Below, one piece after another: positions 6,631-13,982 of a stretch of DNA of 64,000 nt; position 1 is the stretch's first letter; every line of letters starts with the position of its first letter. The DNA is taken from positions 124,001-188,000 of the forward strand of contig JBAZPT010000001.1 in NCBI GenBank assembly GCA_041645535.1, in the 5' to 3' direction. The position numbers and the translations under genes were made by a program. The DNA is from JBAZPT01 sp041645535. Lineage in GTDB: Bacteria > Patescibacteriota > Minisyncoccia > Moranbacterales > UBA2206. Under the pieces are notes generated by a model. That model saw nothing but the letters and a program-made list of their open reading frames with translations. It ran no database searches and was not told where the DNA came from.

Positions 6631-7353
6631 TTAAACCTCGGTTTTATTTAATTCCTTTTTTAGTTCGTCAAGATCCGGCGCCCACTCGTCAAAAATAGAG
6701 CTGGAAGCTTTTTTGTTTCCGGAAACGGATGAAGAAATATTTTCCGTGTCTTCTTCCAAGTATTTATCCTTGGACAAGTTGCGATAGTCCGTATCCGCGT
6801 GCGAAACTCTTCCTTTTTGGATGACATTTTCAATAGATCCCCAATCCGAATCAATATCTCTGGGCGCCACCAAGGTCACTTCATCTCCCGGCTCTACTTT
6901 GAAATAGGTGATTGAAGCCAGAAGCACGCGGTAAGGCTTGCCTTCGGCCGTGATGAAAAAATTGCCGTCAGCGTCCTGGTTGACGACGCCGATGAGCCGT
7001 CTTCTTTCCACAGGCCCGATTTGTTTGTAAATAAAAGACCCCTCCGGCGTTATCGTCAGTTTAAGCATATCTCCTTCCACGATCTTTGATTTTGAAGCGT
7101 AATTGGCCGGAACCGGATATTGCTTTCCGTCCGTGCCTATCATAATTTGGCCGTCAAAAGTGCCTTCAATAACCCGCCCATCTTCGCCGTCTTCCAAAGA
7201 AACTTTTTTCCGGCGGCCGACTTTTTTCTTGCCTTCCAGCTGTAAAAGCATCGCTTTCGCTCCCTGCAGAGTTTTTTCAGCGTTATAAATCATCTCGCGC
7301 AAAGCCTGAATTTTTTCAGTTGAATGTTCACTGTTTTGGTTTTTGTCTTCCAT
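6631..7353 (-). CDS. Conserved hypothetical protein, about 240 aa, coiled coil plus beta-rich core
   Basis: I recognise no characterised family. From the chosen Met (MEDKNQNSEH) there is an N-terminal helix/coiled coil ('IQALREMIYNAEKTLQGAKA'), a basic linker 'GKKKVGRRKKV', two beta-rich repeats of about 70 residues ('GTFDGQIMIGTDGKQYPVP'; 'GVVNQDADGNFFITAEGKPY') and an acidic, Ser-rich tail. An upstream in-frame Met would add 16 residues encoded by a hairpin (7363-7397), so the later Met is preferred. The basic linker and small beta domains suggest nucleic-acid or ribosome association, but this is a guess. Confidence 0.7.
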   Translation of the reverse strand: MEDKNQNSEHSTEKIQALREMIYNAEKTLQGAKAMLLQLEGKKKVGRRKKVSLEDGEDGRVIEGTFDGQIMIGTDGKQYPVPANYASKSKIVEGDMLKLTITPEGSFIYKQIGPVERRRLIGVVNQDADGNFFITAEGKPYRVLLASITYFKVEPGDEVTLVAPRDIDSDWGSIENVIQKGRVSHADTDYRNLSKDKYLEEDTENISSSVSGNKKASSSIFDEWAPDLDELKKELNKTEV

Positions 7354-7362
7354 TTTTGCCTG

Positions 7363-7397
7363 CCCCGTTAAATCGCCTATGGCGAAATTTAATGGGG
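7363..7397. repeat. CCCC...GGGG mini-hairpin at a gene start
   Basis: CCCCGTTAAAT-CGCC / GGCG-AAATTTAATGGGG, a 35-bp near-perfect palindrome just upstream of the likely start of the 6631-7353 gene. Its ends match the CCCCRTTA...TAAYGGGG ends of the elements at 37909 and 40990, but no flanking direct repeat is seen. Confidence 0.6.
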
Positions 7398-7430
7398 TCA
7401 TTTTTATATGTGTGTTGGTTTTACATTTAA

Positions 7431-7459
7431 ATTATACAAGCATATGAAATATCCCGCAA
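7431..7459 (-). promoter_or_regulatory. Promoter for the 6146-7353 gene pair
   Basis: On the minus strand: TTGCGG, 17 nt, TATAAT, about 75 nt upstream of the chosen start. Confidence 0.65.
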
Positions 7460-7476
7460 GTGTGGATAACTTTTCC

Positions 7477-7511
7477 AAAAAAAGATGGGAAGCGCGGATA
7501 CGCCTCCCATT
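7477..7511 (-). terminator. Terminator of purF-like gene
   Basis: ATGGGAGGCG/GCTTCCCAT hairpin followed by T7 in the minus direction, 15 nt beyond the stop at 7526. Confidence 0.8.
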
Positions 7512-7525
7512 TATAAGTCTGATTT

Positions 7526-8944
7526 TTATGTCGGACAGCTTCCTCCCAGCAAGCATCCAGTGCATACATTGCAGTTATAGGTTTCTTTAACGGCTTGCAT
7601 TAATCCCTCGATTGAAAGAAATCGCAAATCATCGGAAAACATGTCCTGTCCGGCTTGTTCCAGTGAAAGGTTAGCCATAATTAAGTGATTTTGACCTGGG
7701 TGTAACATTCCGTCATATGGACATGGGCGGACTACTGGCGGAGCGGCAAAATAATTTGAAATTTTTCTCGTTTTAGCTTCGATTAGTCTTTCGTTAATAA
7801 TTTTTGCCCCCATTCCGCTCCTTAAAATGCAATCAACTACTATCGCATGACGTCCTGTCACCTTGTCTTTTCGCAAATGATACTTTCGAAAAGAATTTCT
7901 TCTCACATTTTCGTAAAGTAAAGACTTGGGGTAGTCAAGGCTCTTTTTGATACGGGAGTGTTCGGAGCTTTTCAATAAATATTCCTTTATGGGTATCTTC
8001 GATTCCTTTCTGAATATTTCTGATTCCTTTCCGAGTCCACCAGTCTGGTTTTTTCCTGAGTTCAGGATTGGCAGAAAAAAGTCTCCCTCCATGTCCTTGT
8101 TTTCACGGAAAAACTGTATTCCCAAGCGTTCGCGAAAAGTCTCGTGTAATATGTCTTTGTATTTTGTGCGCGGATTGCTGATGTAGATACATTTACAGAT
8201 ACACAGATATTCCTTGCTGTCGGCGTAACAAAAAGACTTCGGTTCGGGATCATGTTGGGAAAACATAAGGATTTCTCCTGGTTCGACTTCGCGCATATAT
8301 TCGGCTTCGAGATGGGCGAAAATATCATTTTCTGAACAAACAAGAAATCCGCCGTCTAACCTGCCTAAACTGAGCGAGTGGAATCCGTACGGATCTCTTA
8401 TGGCGAAAAGCTTATCCTTCATCAAGATCGCCAATGGTTGAGTGAGGTGAATTTTTTGTAACGCTGAAATTATTGATTTTTCGATCGCTTGATTTTTTTG
8501 ATCCAGAGACATAGAACGCGTGATCTGATGAAGTATTAATTCAGCATTTGTTTTGGAGTGTGATGCTCCCCGTTGGTCGTTGAGCTTTTGTTTTAAGATC
8601 TCACTCCCATTTGGGCTGCCACATTGAGCGATAGCAATAGTGCCAAAACGTGTTCCGGAAGCTACATAAGGCTGGATATTTCTAAAAGAAATCTGAGAGA
8701 CATCTTGAAAATCAGTATTGTAACCAATAGCAAATTTTCCAGGCAACTCTTCGCTAAAATTAAGACCGTGGAAATTGAGACCTTCGGCAATAAGTTTGTT
8801 TACCTCAAAAAAAATACCGTCTTTTTCACTTACGATTTTGAGGCAATCAGCGCCCAAATTTTCCTGTAACTCGAGACAGGCGTGTGCTAATTCTGAGGCA
8901 TCAGGTAAGTTTATCACGCAGGCAATTCCTCCTGTTCCTTTCAT
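7526..8944 (-). CDS. Degenerate amidophosphoribosyltransferase (PurF)-like protein
   Basis: 472 aa with the full PurF domain order: an Ntn glutamine-amidotransferase fold (1-230) then a type I phosphoribosyltransferase fold. Recognisable blocks are 'PGKFAIGYN', 'RDPYGFHSLSLGRL', 'VEPGEI', 'VVDCILRSGMGAKII' and a Cys-rich end 'CNVCTGCLLGGSC'. Catalytic features are missing. The N-terminal nucleophile Cys is Gly (GGIACVIN). The HRGQ and IGHxRYST glutamine-site motifs are replaced. The PRPP-binding loop, normally DDSIVRGTT, reads DCILRSGM. It probably does not make phosphoribosylamine; a regulatory or altered role is inferred. The start follows a GGGAGG site. Confidence 0.8.
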   Translation of the reverse strand: MKGTGGIACVINLPDASELAHACLELQENLGADCLKIVSEKDGIFFEVNKLIAEGLNFHGLNFSEELPGKFAIGYNTDFQDVSQISFRNIQPYVASGTRFGTIAIAQCGSPNGSEILKQKLNDQRGASHSKTNAELILHQITRSMSLDQKNQAIEKSIISALQKIHLTQPLAILMKDKLFAIRDPYGFHSLSLGRLDGGFLVCSENDIFAHLEAEYMREVEPGEILMFSQHDPEPKSFCYADSKEYLCICKCIYISNPRTKYKDILHETFRERLGIQFFRENKDMEGDFFLPILNSGKNQTGGLGKESEIFRKESKIPIKEYLLKSSEHSRIKKSLDYPKSLLYENVRRNSFRKYHLRKDKVTGRHAIVVDCILRSGMGAKIINERLIEAKTRKISNYFAAPPVVRPCPYDGMLHPGQNHLIMANLSLEQAGQDMFSDDLRFLSIEGLMQAVKETYNCNVCTGCLLGGSCPT

Positions 8945-9105
8945 AGTGTTCCTCCCTCATTTATTTTGGTTGTTTTTAAATTTTTCAAGAACATCTTCGC
9001 TGGCCTTAATATAGCAGACAATTCCCAAAAAAAGCAACCTTTCCAGTCCGGCGCAAGATTTGCCTTTTTGGCTTAAAAAATATAATCTTAAAAGAAGGAA
9101 ATTTA

Positions 9106-9176
9106 CGGAGCGTAGTATAGTGGCAGTACGCAAGGCTGGGGGTCTTGTAGTCCGAGTCCGATTCTCGGCGCTCCGA
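9106..9176 (+). tRNA. tRNA-Pro (anticodon GGG)
   Basis: Acceptor CGGAGCG/CGCTCCG (including the C1:G72 pair typical of bacterial tRNA-Pro), anticodon stem CAAGG/TCTTG with loop CTGGGGG, and T-arm CCGAG/CTCGG. No encoded CCA. Confidence 0.88.
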
Positions 9177-9189
9177 CAAGGCGGATTTT

Positions 9190-9265
9190 GCGCTCGTAGT
9201 TCAGTGGATAGAACATCAGCTTCCGGAGCTGAAGATCAGAGGTTCGAATCCTCTCGAGCGCACCA
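9190..9265 (+). tRNA. tRNA-Arg (anticodon CCG)
   Basis: Acceptor GCGCTCG/CGAGCGC, anticodon stem TCAGC/GCTGA with loop TTCCGGA, and a T-arm with GGTTCGAATCC. Unlike the other tRNAs in the window, the 3' CCA is encoded (9263-9265). Confidence 0.93.
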
Positions 9266-9272
9266 AAGTTAT

Positions 9273-9343
9273 GGGGATATAGTTAAACGGTATAATAGGT
9301 CATTCGCATTGATCAGTTCTGGGTTCAATTCCCAGTATCTCCA
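9273..9343 (+). tRNA. tRNA-Ala (anticodon CGC)
   Basis: Acceptor GGGGATA/TATCTCC with the G3:T70 wobble that marks alanine tRNAs. Anticodon loop TTCGCAT (CGC) and T-arm CTGGG/CCCAG. CCA is not encoded. It lies 7 nt after tRNA-Arg; the three tRNAs form a cluster. Confidence 0.87.
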
Positions 9344-9375
9344 CAAATAAAAATTTTAAAATTTTACAAAATATA

Positions 9376-9407
9376 ACATTCTCATATTCTCGAGAATGTG
9401 AGAATGT
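9376..9407. repeat. ACATTCT-family palindrome
   Basis: ACATTCT-C-ATATTCTCGAGAATGTG-AGAATGT, a 32-bp palindrome between the tRNA cluster and acpP. Confidence 0.75.
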
Positions 9408-9426
9408 CAGTAGGGGAAGTATATGA

Positions 9427-9456
9427 TTGACTAATGGCTAGAGAATCTGCTAAATT
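9427..9456 (+). promoter_or_regulatory. Possible acpP promoter
   Basis: TTGACT, 18 nt, TAAATT, about 85 nt upstream of acpP. Confidence 0.4.
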
Positions 9457-9541
9457 ATATTTTGGCACGCAACGCCGTGCTTAGGTATAAAAGGGAGAAA
9501 TACATTAACAATCAAATATTTTTAAGAGGAGGTGAACAGAA

Positions 9542-9775
9542 TTGATTGACGAGAAAGTGAAGGAAATTATTGCCAAGCAACTCGGCGTAAAGGAGTTCGA
9601 GGTTGTGCCGGACGCGTCTTTTGTCGAAGACCTCGGCGCGGATTCGCTCGACACTGTCGAGCTGGTCATGGCCTTTGAAGAAGCTTTCGGAATAGAAATT
9701 CCGGATGAAGACGCCGAGAAGATCAAGAAAGTAAAAGAAGCCGTGGAATATATTACAAAGAAAAAGGCGGCATAA
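9542..9775 (+). CDS. acpP: Acyl carrier protein
   Basis: 77 aa, standard ACP length, with the phosphopantetheine attachment motif 'DLGADSLDTVELVM' (Ser at residue ~37). It uses a TTG start codon, fixed by the AGGAGGTG ribosome-binding site upstream and by the family N-terminus (MIDEKVKEIIAKQLG). ACP carries acyl chains as thioesters. No other fatty-acid synthesis gene is nearby, so whether it serves lipid synthesis or another acyl transfer in this organism is unclear. Two hairpin terminators follow. Confidence 0.97.
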   Translation: MIDEKVKEIIAKQLGVKEFEVVPDASFVEDLGADSLDTVELVMAFEEAFGIEIPDEDAEKIKKVKEAVEYITKKKAA

Positions 9776-9790
9776 TCTAAGAGTAATTAA

Positions 9791-9826
9791 AGGCTGTTTG
9801 GGTAAAATCCAGCAGCCTGATTTTTT
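9791..9826 (+). terminator. Terminator after acpP
   Basis: AGGCTG/CAGCCT hairpin followed by T6. Confidence 0.75.
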
Positions 9827-9894
9827 GCTAAAGTATACAATTCCAGCACTATCAGGGAAAGTGCTGGACAAGCTGTGGATAACTAAAAAGTAGA

Positions 9895-9918
9895 ATGGCT
9901 AAAACAAGCCATTTTTTT
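9895..9918 (+). terminator. Second terminator upstream of mraZ
   Basis: ATGGCT/AGCCAT stem followed by T7. Confidence 0.65.
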
Positions 9919-9943
9919 GTTTCCAAAAAGCTTGAAGAATGTG

Positions 9944-10005
9944 TTGACCGATGTATGGCAGTGGAGTAAAATAGAGATAAGGTATAATAAAGTGGTAAAA
10001 AGTGG
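9944..10005 (+). promoter_or_regulatory. mraZ promoter with MraZ-box-like repeats
   Basis: TTGACC, 17 nt, TAAAAT (9944-9972), followed by a second TATAAT at 9983. AGTGG occurs at 9960, 9991 and 10001; the last two are exactly one helical turn apart (AGTGG-N5-AGTGG). That is the layout of operator repeats bound by MraZ in other bacteria, so autoregulation of the division cluster is likely. Confidence 0.55.
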
Positions 10006-10008
10006 AGT

Positions 10009-10443
10009 ATGTTTATCGGCGAGTACCAGCATTCTATTGATCCGAAAAAAAGATTGGCAGTCCCCAGTAAATTTCGTAGCGAATTAAAAAATAAATTAGT
10101 AGTCACGCGCGGGCTGGATAAATGTTTATTTGTCTATCCGATGAAAGTCTGGGAGGAATTGGCGGGCAAACTCGGAACGCTTCCGGTGGGCGAAGCGGCC
10201 ACGCGCAGTTTCATCCGTTTGCAATTGGCCGGGGCGGTGGATGTGGAAGTGGACAAGCAAGGGAGGATCTTGATTCCGGATTTTTTGAAAGACTACGCGG
10301 GACTCAAAAGAAATGTGATTGTGGCTGGAGTATATAACCGTTTGGAAATCTGGGACGAAAAGAAATGGAGCGATTACAAAAAGAACGCGGAAAAAAACAC
10401 GGATGAGATCGCGGAACAATTAGGTAAGCTAGGGGTTTATTAA
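10009..10443 (+). CDS. mraZ: Transcriptional regulator MraZ
   Basis: 144 aa, with the two MraZ/SpoVT-AbrB-like repeats: 'MFIGEYQHSIDPKKRLAVPSKF' at the start and 'VDVEVDKQGRILIPDFLKDYAGL' in the middle. MraZ binds repeated GTGG-type boxes upstream of its own gene and controls the dcw (division and cell wall) cluster. It is directly followed by rsmH (1-nt gap), the canonical mraZ-rsmH order. Confidence 0.97.
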   Translation: MFIGEYQHSIDPKKRLAVPSKFRSELKNKLVVTRGLDKCLFVYPMKVWEELAGKLGTLPVGEAATRSFIRLQLAGAVDVEVDKQGRILIPDFLKDYAGLKRNVIVAGVYNRLEIWDEKKWSDYKKNAEKNTDEIAEQLGKLGVY

Positions 10444-10444
10444 A

Positions 10445-11434
10445 ATGATTATTCATAAATCTGTATTACTGAAGGAGGCGATCGATGGATTAAATCTCAA
10501 GAAAGGAGCAATAATTGTGGACGCCACTTTGGGGGGAGGCGGACACGCAGTTGAGATATTAATAAAAATTGGCAGAGGTGGAAAGTTAATTGCCATTGAC
10601 CAGGATGAAAGCGCCATTGAAAATTTTAAAAAACACGGGAAGCCAGAAGTTGGCAATATAGTTTTAGCGAAAGACAATTTCTCGAATTTAGAGAAAATTT
10701 TGGGGGGCCAGGGAATAAAATCGGTGGATGGGATTTTGGCTGACCTTGGATATTCCTCGGCGCAGATGGAAGATGAAAGCTACGGATTGAGTTTTTTAAA
10801 AGACGCGAAACTGGATATGCGGCTCGATAAAAGTGCTCAACTCACGGCCAGAGAAATAGTGAACAATTACGACAGAAAAGACTTAGAAAGGATTTTGAGA
10901 GAATTTGGAGAAGAAAAATTCGCGGGAAAAATTGCAAGGGCAATTTGGGGAAAAAGGCAAAGCGGGGAGATTAGGGGAACTGCAGAATTAGCTGAAATAG
11001 TAAAACAAGCAATTCCAAAAAAATTTCAAAAAAGCGGACAACATCCGGCCACTAAAACATTCCAGGCATTGAGAATCGAAGTCAACCAGGAACTGGAAAA
11101 TTTAAAAAAATTTATACCGCAGGCGATTAAAATTCTAAAATCGGGAGGAAGATTGGCCATAATTTCATTTCATTCATTGGAAGACAGAATAGTTAAAAAT
11201 ATATTTAGGGAAAATGCAAGGGGATGCATTTGCCCGACAAACTTTCCGCAGTGCGTTTGCGGTCGTGAGCCAAAAATTAACCCTGTTAAATACTCCGCCT
11301 CTGGCGGAGTCCGCGGAGCGGAATTTAACAGGGTGAAAATAATTACTAAGAAGCCGATTGTTCCCGGCGCGGAGGAAATCTTGGAAAATCCAAGAGCCAG
11401 GAGTGCCAAGCTTCGAGTCTGTGAGAAAGTATAG
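10445..11434 (+). CDS. rsmH: 16S rRNA (cytosine(1402)-N4)-methyltransferase
   Basis: 329 aa. SAM-binding 'VDATLGGGGHAVEIL', the 'LADLGYSSAQMED' motif, 'GQHPATKTFQALRIEVNQEL' and 'LAIISFHSLEDRIVK' are all RsmH signatures. It methylates N4 of C1402 in the 30S decoding centre. Near the C-terminus (after 'CGREPKI') a 19-residue insertion, NPVKYSASGGVRGAEFNRV, interrupts the expected 'REPKIKIITKKP'. It is encoded by a CCC...GGG palindrome (11281-11333) flanked by a short imperfect repeat. Confidence 0.97.
   Translation: MIIHKSVLLKEAIDGLNLKKGAIIVDATLGGGGHAVEILIKIGRGGKLIAIDQDESAIENFKKHGKPEVGNIVLAKDNFSNLEKILGGQGIKSVDGILADLGYSSAQMEDESYGLSFLKDAKLDMRLDKSAQLTAREIVNNYDRKDLERILREFGEEKFAGKIARAIWGKRQSGEIRGTAELAEIVKQAIPKKFQKSGQHPATKTFQALRIEVNQELENLKKFIPQAIKILKSGGRLAIISFHSLEDRIVKNIFRENARGCICPTNFPQCVCGREPKINPVKYSASGGVRGAEFNRVKIITKKPIVPGAEEILENPRARSAKLRVCEKV
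11281..11333 (+). repeat. In-frame CCC...GGG hairpin element in rsmH
   Basis: A 53-bp element: outer arms CCCTGTTAAAT/ATTTAACAGGG and an inner CTCCGCC/GGCGGAG hairpin, preceded by TTAA and followed by TGAA. Element plus the right-hand 4 bp is 57 nt; deleting it restores the conserved RsmH sequence in frame. Confidence 0.8.
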
Positions 11435-11439
11435 ATGGT

Positions 11440-11593
11440 ATCCCAGCACCAATTCCGACAAAGATTTAAGATGCGGATAGCTAGGTGTTCGGACTCGCCT
11501 GCGGCTAAAAAAGTTAAAACAAAAGTTTCTGCGAAGAATTGGTGCGGGATGCTCATGTTTGTAGCTGCTCGTACCTCGCAGACAAGCATGGCA
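11440..11593 (+). promoter_or_regulatory. Bipartite structured element (copy 1) upstream of ftsL
   Basis: A long stem ATCCCaGCACCAATTC/GAATTGGTGCGGGAT encloses a branched interior. It is followed directly by GCTCATGTTTGT...ACAAGCATGGC, with CTCG...CTCGC in the second arm. The ATGGC at its end opens a 7-codon reading frame (MAKTNKQ, stop at 11609-11611) ahead of ftsL. It matches the elements upstream of mnmA, the 34-kb gene and rpsM, with compensatory stem changes. It lies between the rsmH stop and ftsL. Confidence 0.75.
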
Positions 11594-11631
11594 AAAACAA
11601 ATAAACAATAAAATATATTCAGGGGGACTGA

Positions 11632-12045
11632 ATGCATATGTCGATCGCACTAGCTAAAAACTGGGGAGGCCAAACAATGCCAGGAAGGGCTGTCCATTCC
11701 GGCAAAAGTTTTCGTTTGGTAAAAACTCCGAAAAAGGGCGCGAAAAAAATTTCCCAGCCGGAAAGTCATGATCTCAAAACCGGAATTTTTTTCCTGGCGG
11801 TCTGCTTTTTTGTTGCCGGTTCGGCCTATTTATACCAGGTTAACGGCATCGTGGCCAAGGGATATGAAATTCGGGAAAAGGAAACTAGAATCCAGGAGTT
11901 GGAAAAAGAAAGCCAGCAGCTCAAAATTAAAGAAGTCGAGTTAAAGTCAATGTATAATATTGAAAAATCAATGGACGATTTAAATTTAGTAACTTCTGCG
12001 GGCGTCAGTTATATCGAGGAAAACGAGCCAATGGCGATGAAATAG
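11632..12045 (+). CDS. ftsL: FtsL-like cell division protein
   Basis: 137 aa: a basic cytoplasmic N-terminus (~50 residues), one transmembrane helix ('GIFFLAVCFFVAGSAYLYQV'), then a heptad-rich coiled coil ('IREKETRIQELEKESQQLKI'). This architecture, together with the place between rsmH and ftsI, identifies the FtsL position; the sequence itself is too divergent for more. FtsL works with FtsB/FtsQ to activate septal FtsWI. The start is the ATG after a GGGGGA site at ~11621. The upstream leader carries the structured element at 11440-11593 and its short ORF. Confidence 0.75.
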   Translation: MHMSIALAKNWGGQTMPGRAVHSGKSFRLVKTPKKGAKKISQPESHDLKTGIFFLAVCFFVAGSAYLYQVNGIVAKGYEIREKETRIQELEKESQQLKIKEVELKSMYNIEKSMDDLNLVTSAGVSYIEENEPMAMK

Positions 12046-12062
12046 AAAACTAACGCAACGAT

Positions 12063-13979
12063 ATGCCAGTTATTGCGAACAATCGAAAATACGCAATCGG
12101 AAGCCGATGCGATTTGAAAGGAAATGAAAACGCAAATGAAAACTGGAGAATCTACGCGTTAGTTTTTTTTATTTTCACAATCGCCGCTATTGTTTTTTTG
12201 CGGCTGTATAGCCTGCAGGTTTTTTCTTATGCCTCTTATCGCGCTTTGGCGGAAGGGCAGCACAAGCTTTTCGGAGAACTTTTCGCGCAAAGAGGGGAGA
12301 TATATTTTAAAGATAAAAATGAAGAATATCCGGTGGTGGTGAATCGCGAAACGAAAATGGCCTATGCCGTTCCTAAAGAAATTGAGAATGCCAGAGAATC
12401 TGCCGGGAAATTGGCGGAAATCCTGGCACTCGACAGGACTGAGCTGGAAAGCCGGCTGGGGAATCCTGAAGATATGTATGAAGTTTTGAAGCACCGGCTT
12501 ACTGGTGATGAGATTCAAAAAATCCGCGATGCCAAACTCCCAGGCGTCCATCTGGAAGACGAATTTTATCGCTATTATCCTTCAGGCGAACTGGCGGCCA
12601 ATGTCTTAGGTTTTGTTGGGTGGAAGGACAATGATTTCGGGGGTCGTTACGGATTGGAATCCTATTTCAATCGCGAACTTACCGGGCAGTCAGGGAAAAT
12701 AACCCATGACCGGGATGCTTCCGGAAAATGGGTGACAACTAATGAGCGCCAAATTGTTCCGGCGCAAAATGGGGATAGTTTCGTTTTGACTATCGACCAT
12801 ATTGTCCAATACGAAACGGAAAAAATTCTGAAAAGCGCGGTCGAAAAATTTAATGCTCCCGGTGGTTCGATTATCGTCATGGAGCCGGATACTGGAAAAA
12901 TTCTGTCTCTTGCTAATTATCCTTCGTTTGATCCGAATACCTATGCGCAGGTTGAAGACATTAATGCTTATCGAAATCCGGCAGTGAATGATCCTTATGA
13001 ATGCGGCAGTGTTTTTAAAGGTATAACTTTAGCGGCAGGCCTTGACAGTGACAAAATAACGCCGGATACGACCTACACCGATACCGGCGCGGTGAAAGAA
13101 GCTGGATACACCATTAAGAATTCTGATCTTAAGGCTAATGGTTTGCAGACGATGACTCAGGTTTTGGAAAAATCCCTGAACACCGGAGCGGTCTATGTGG
13201 AAAGGCTGTTGGGGAATAAAAATTTTGCCGATTATGTGAAACGTTTCGGATTTGGAGAAAGAACCGGCATCGATTTTCCCGGGGAAGGGCGGGGCGATAT
13301 TAAAAATTTAGAAAATCAGCGCATCGATATCCAATTTTATACCGCAGCATTCGGGCAGGGAATTACGGTAACGCCGATTCAGCTTATCAGCGCATACAGC
13401 GCCCTGGCGAACGGTGGCGTGCTGATGAAGCCGCAACTTGTAGAAAAAATTATTCATAGCAATGGAAGTGAGGAAAAAATTCAGCCGCAGGAAATCCGGC
13501 GCGTTATTTCAGAAAAGGCCTCACTGGAAATAGGGCAGATGCTGCGCAGCGTAGTAACTGATGGGCATGGAAAAATGGCGGATATTCCCGGTTATGCGGT
13601 AGCTGGGAAAACCGGAACGGCTCAAGTGGCTAGCAATGAAAAAAAAGGATACGAAGAGGGAAAAACAGTAGGGTCTTTTGCCGGGTTTGCGCCGGCAGAT
13701 AATCCTCGCTTTGCCATTTTGATAAAAATAGACGATCCAAAAAATGTCCAGTGGGCTGAATCAAGCGCCGCGCCGACTTTCGGGGAGCTGATGAAATTTT
13801 TGCTGGAATATTACAATGTCGAGCCGACGATCGAATATAATAAGGCGGATCTGGATAAATTTGACATCACGCATAATTTAAGAGATTCTTTCATTAAGAA
13901 AGACGAGGAAGAGCCGAAAAACAATGAAGAAAACCAGCCGGCAGCCGATATCAATGATTTAAAAAAGAAAAATACTTAA
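12063..13979 (+). CDS. ftsI: Peptidoglycan transpeptidase FtsI/PBP2-type
   Basis: 638 aa class B penicillin-binding protein. One N-terminal transmembrane helix ('IYALVFFIFTIAAIVFLRLY') is followed by the PBP dimerisation domain and then the transpeptidase domain. Active-site motifs: SVFK in 'CGSVFKGIT' (SxxK), SLN in 'SLNTGAVYV' (SxN) and KTG in 'AVAGKTGTAQV'. It cross-links septal peptidoglycan at the outer face of the membrane. The C-terminal ~60 residues are charged and low in complexity. Start 18 nt after ftsL; murF follows 3 nt after its stop. Confidence 0.95.
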   Translation: MPVIANNRKYAIGSRCDLKGNENANENWRIYALVFFIFTIAAIVFLRLYSLQVFSYASYRALAEGQHKLFGELFAQRGEIYFKDKNEEYPVVVNRETKMAYAVPKEIENARESAGKLAEILALDRTELESRLGNPEDMYEVLKHRLTGDEIQKIRDAKLPGVHLEDEFYRYYPSGELAANVLGFVGWKDNDFGGRYGLESYFNRELTGQSGKITHDRDASGKWVTTNERQIVPAQNGDSFVLTIDHIVQYETEKILKSAVEKFNAPGGSIIVMEPDTGKILSLANYPSFDPNTYAQVEDINAYRNPAVNDPYECGSVFKGITLAAGLDSDKITPDTTYTDTGAVKEAGYTIKNSDLKANGLQTMTQVLEKSLNTGAVYVERLLGNKNFADYVKRFGFGERTGIDFPGEGRGDIKNLENQRIDIQFYTAAFGQGITVTPIQLISAYSALANGGVLMKPQLVEKIIHSNGSEEKIQPQEIRRVISEKASLEIGQMLRSVVTDGHGKMADIPGYAVAGKTGTAQVASNEKKGYEEGKTVGSFAGFAPADNPRFAILIKIDDPKNVQWAESSAAPTFGELMKFLLEYYNVEPTIEYNKADLDKFDITHNLRDSFIKKDEEEPKNNEENQPAADINDLKKKNT

Positions 13980-13982
13980 CAC

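Noticed and set aside
9841..9867. Hairpin CCAGCACT/AGTGCTGG after acpP as a riboswitch
   Set aside because: It is a plain 8-bp stem between two terminators with no downstream gene within reach and no recognised aptamer sequence.
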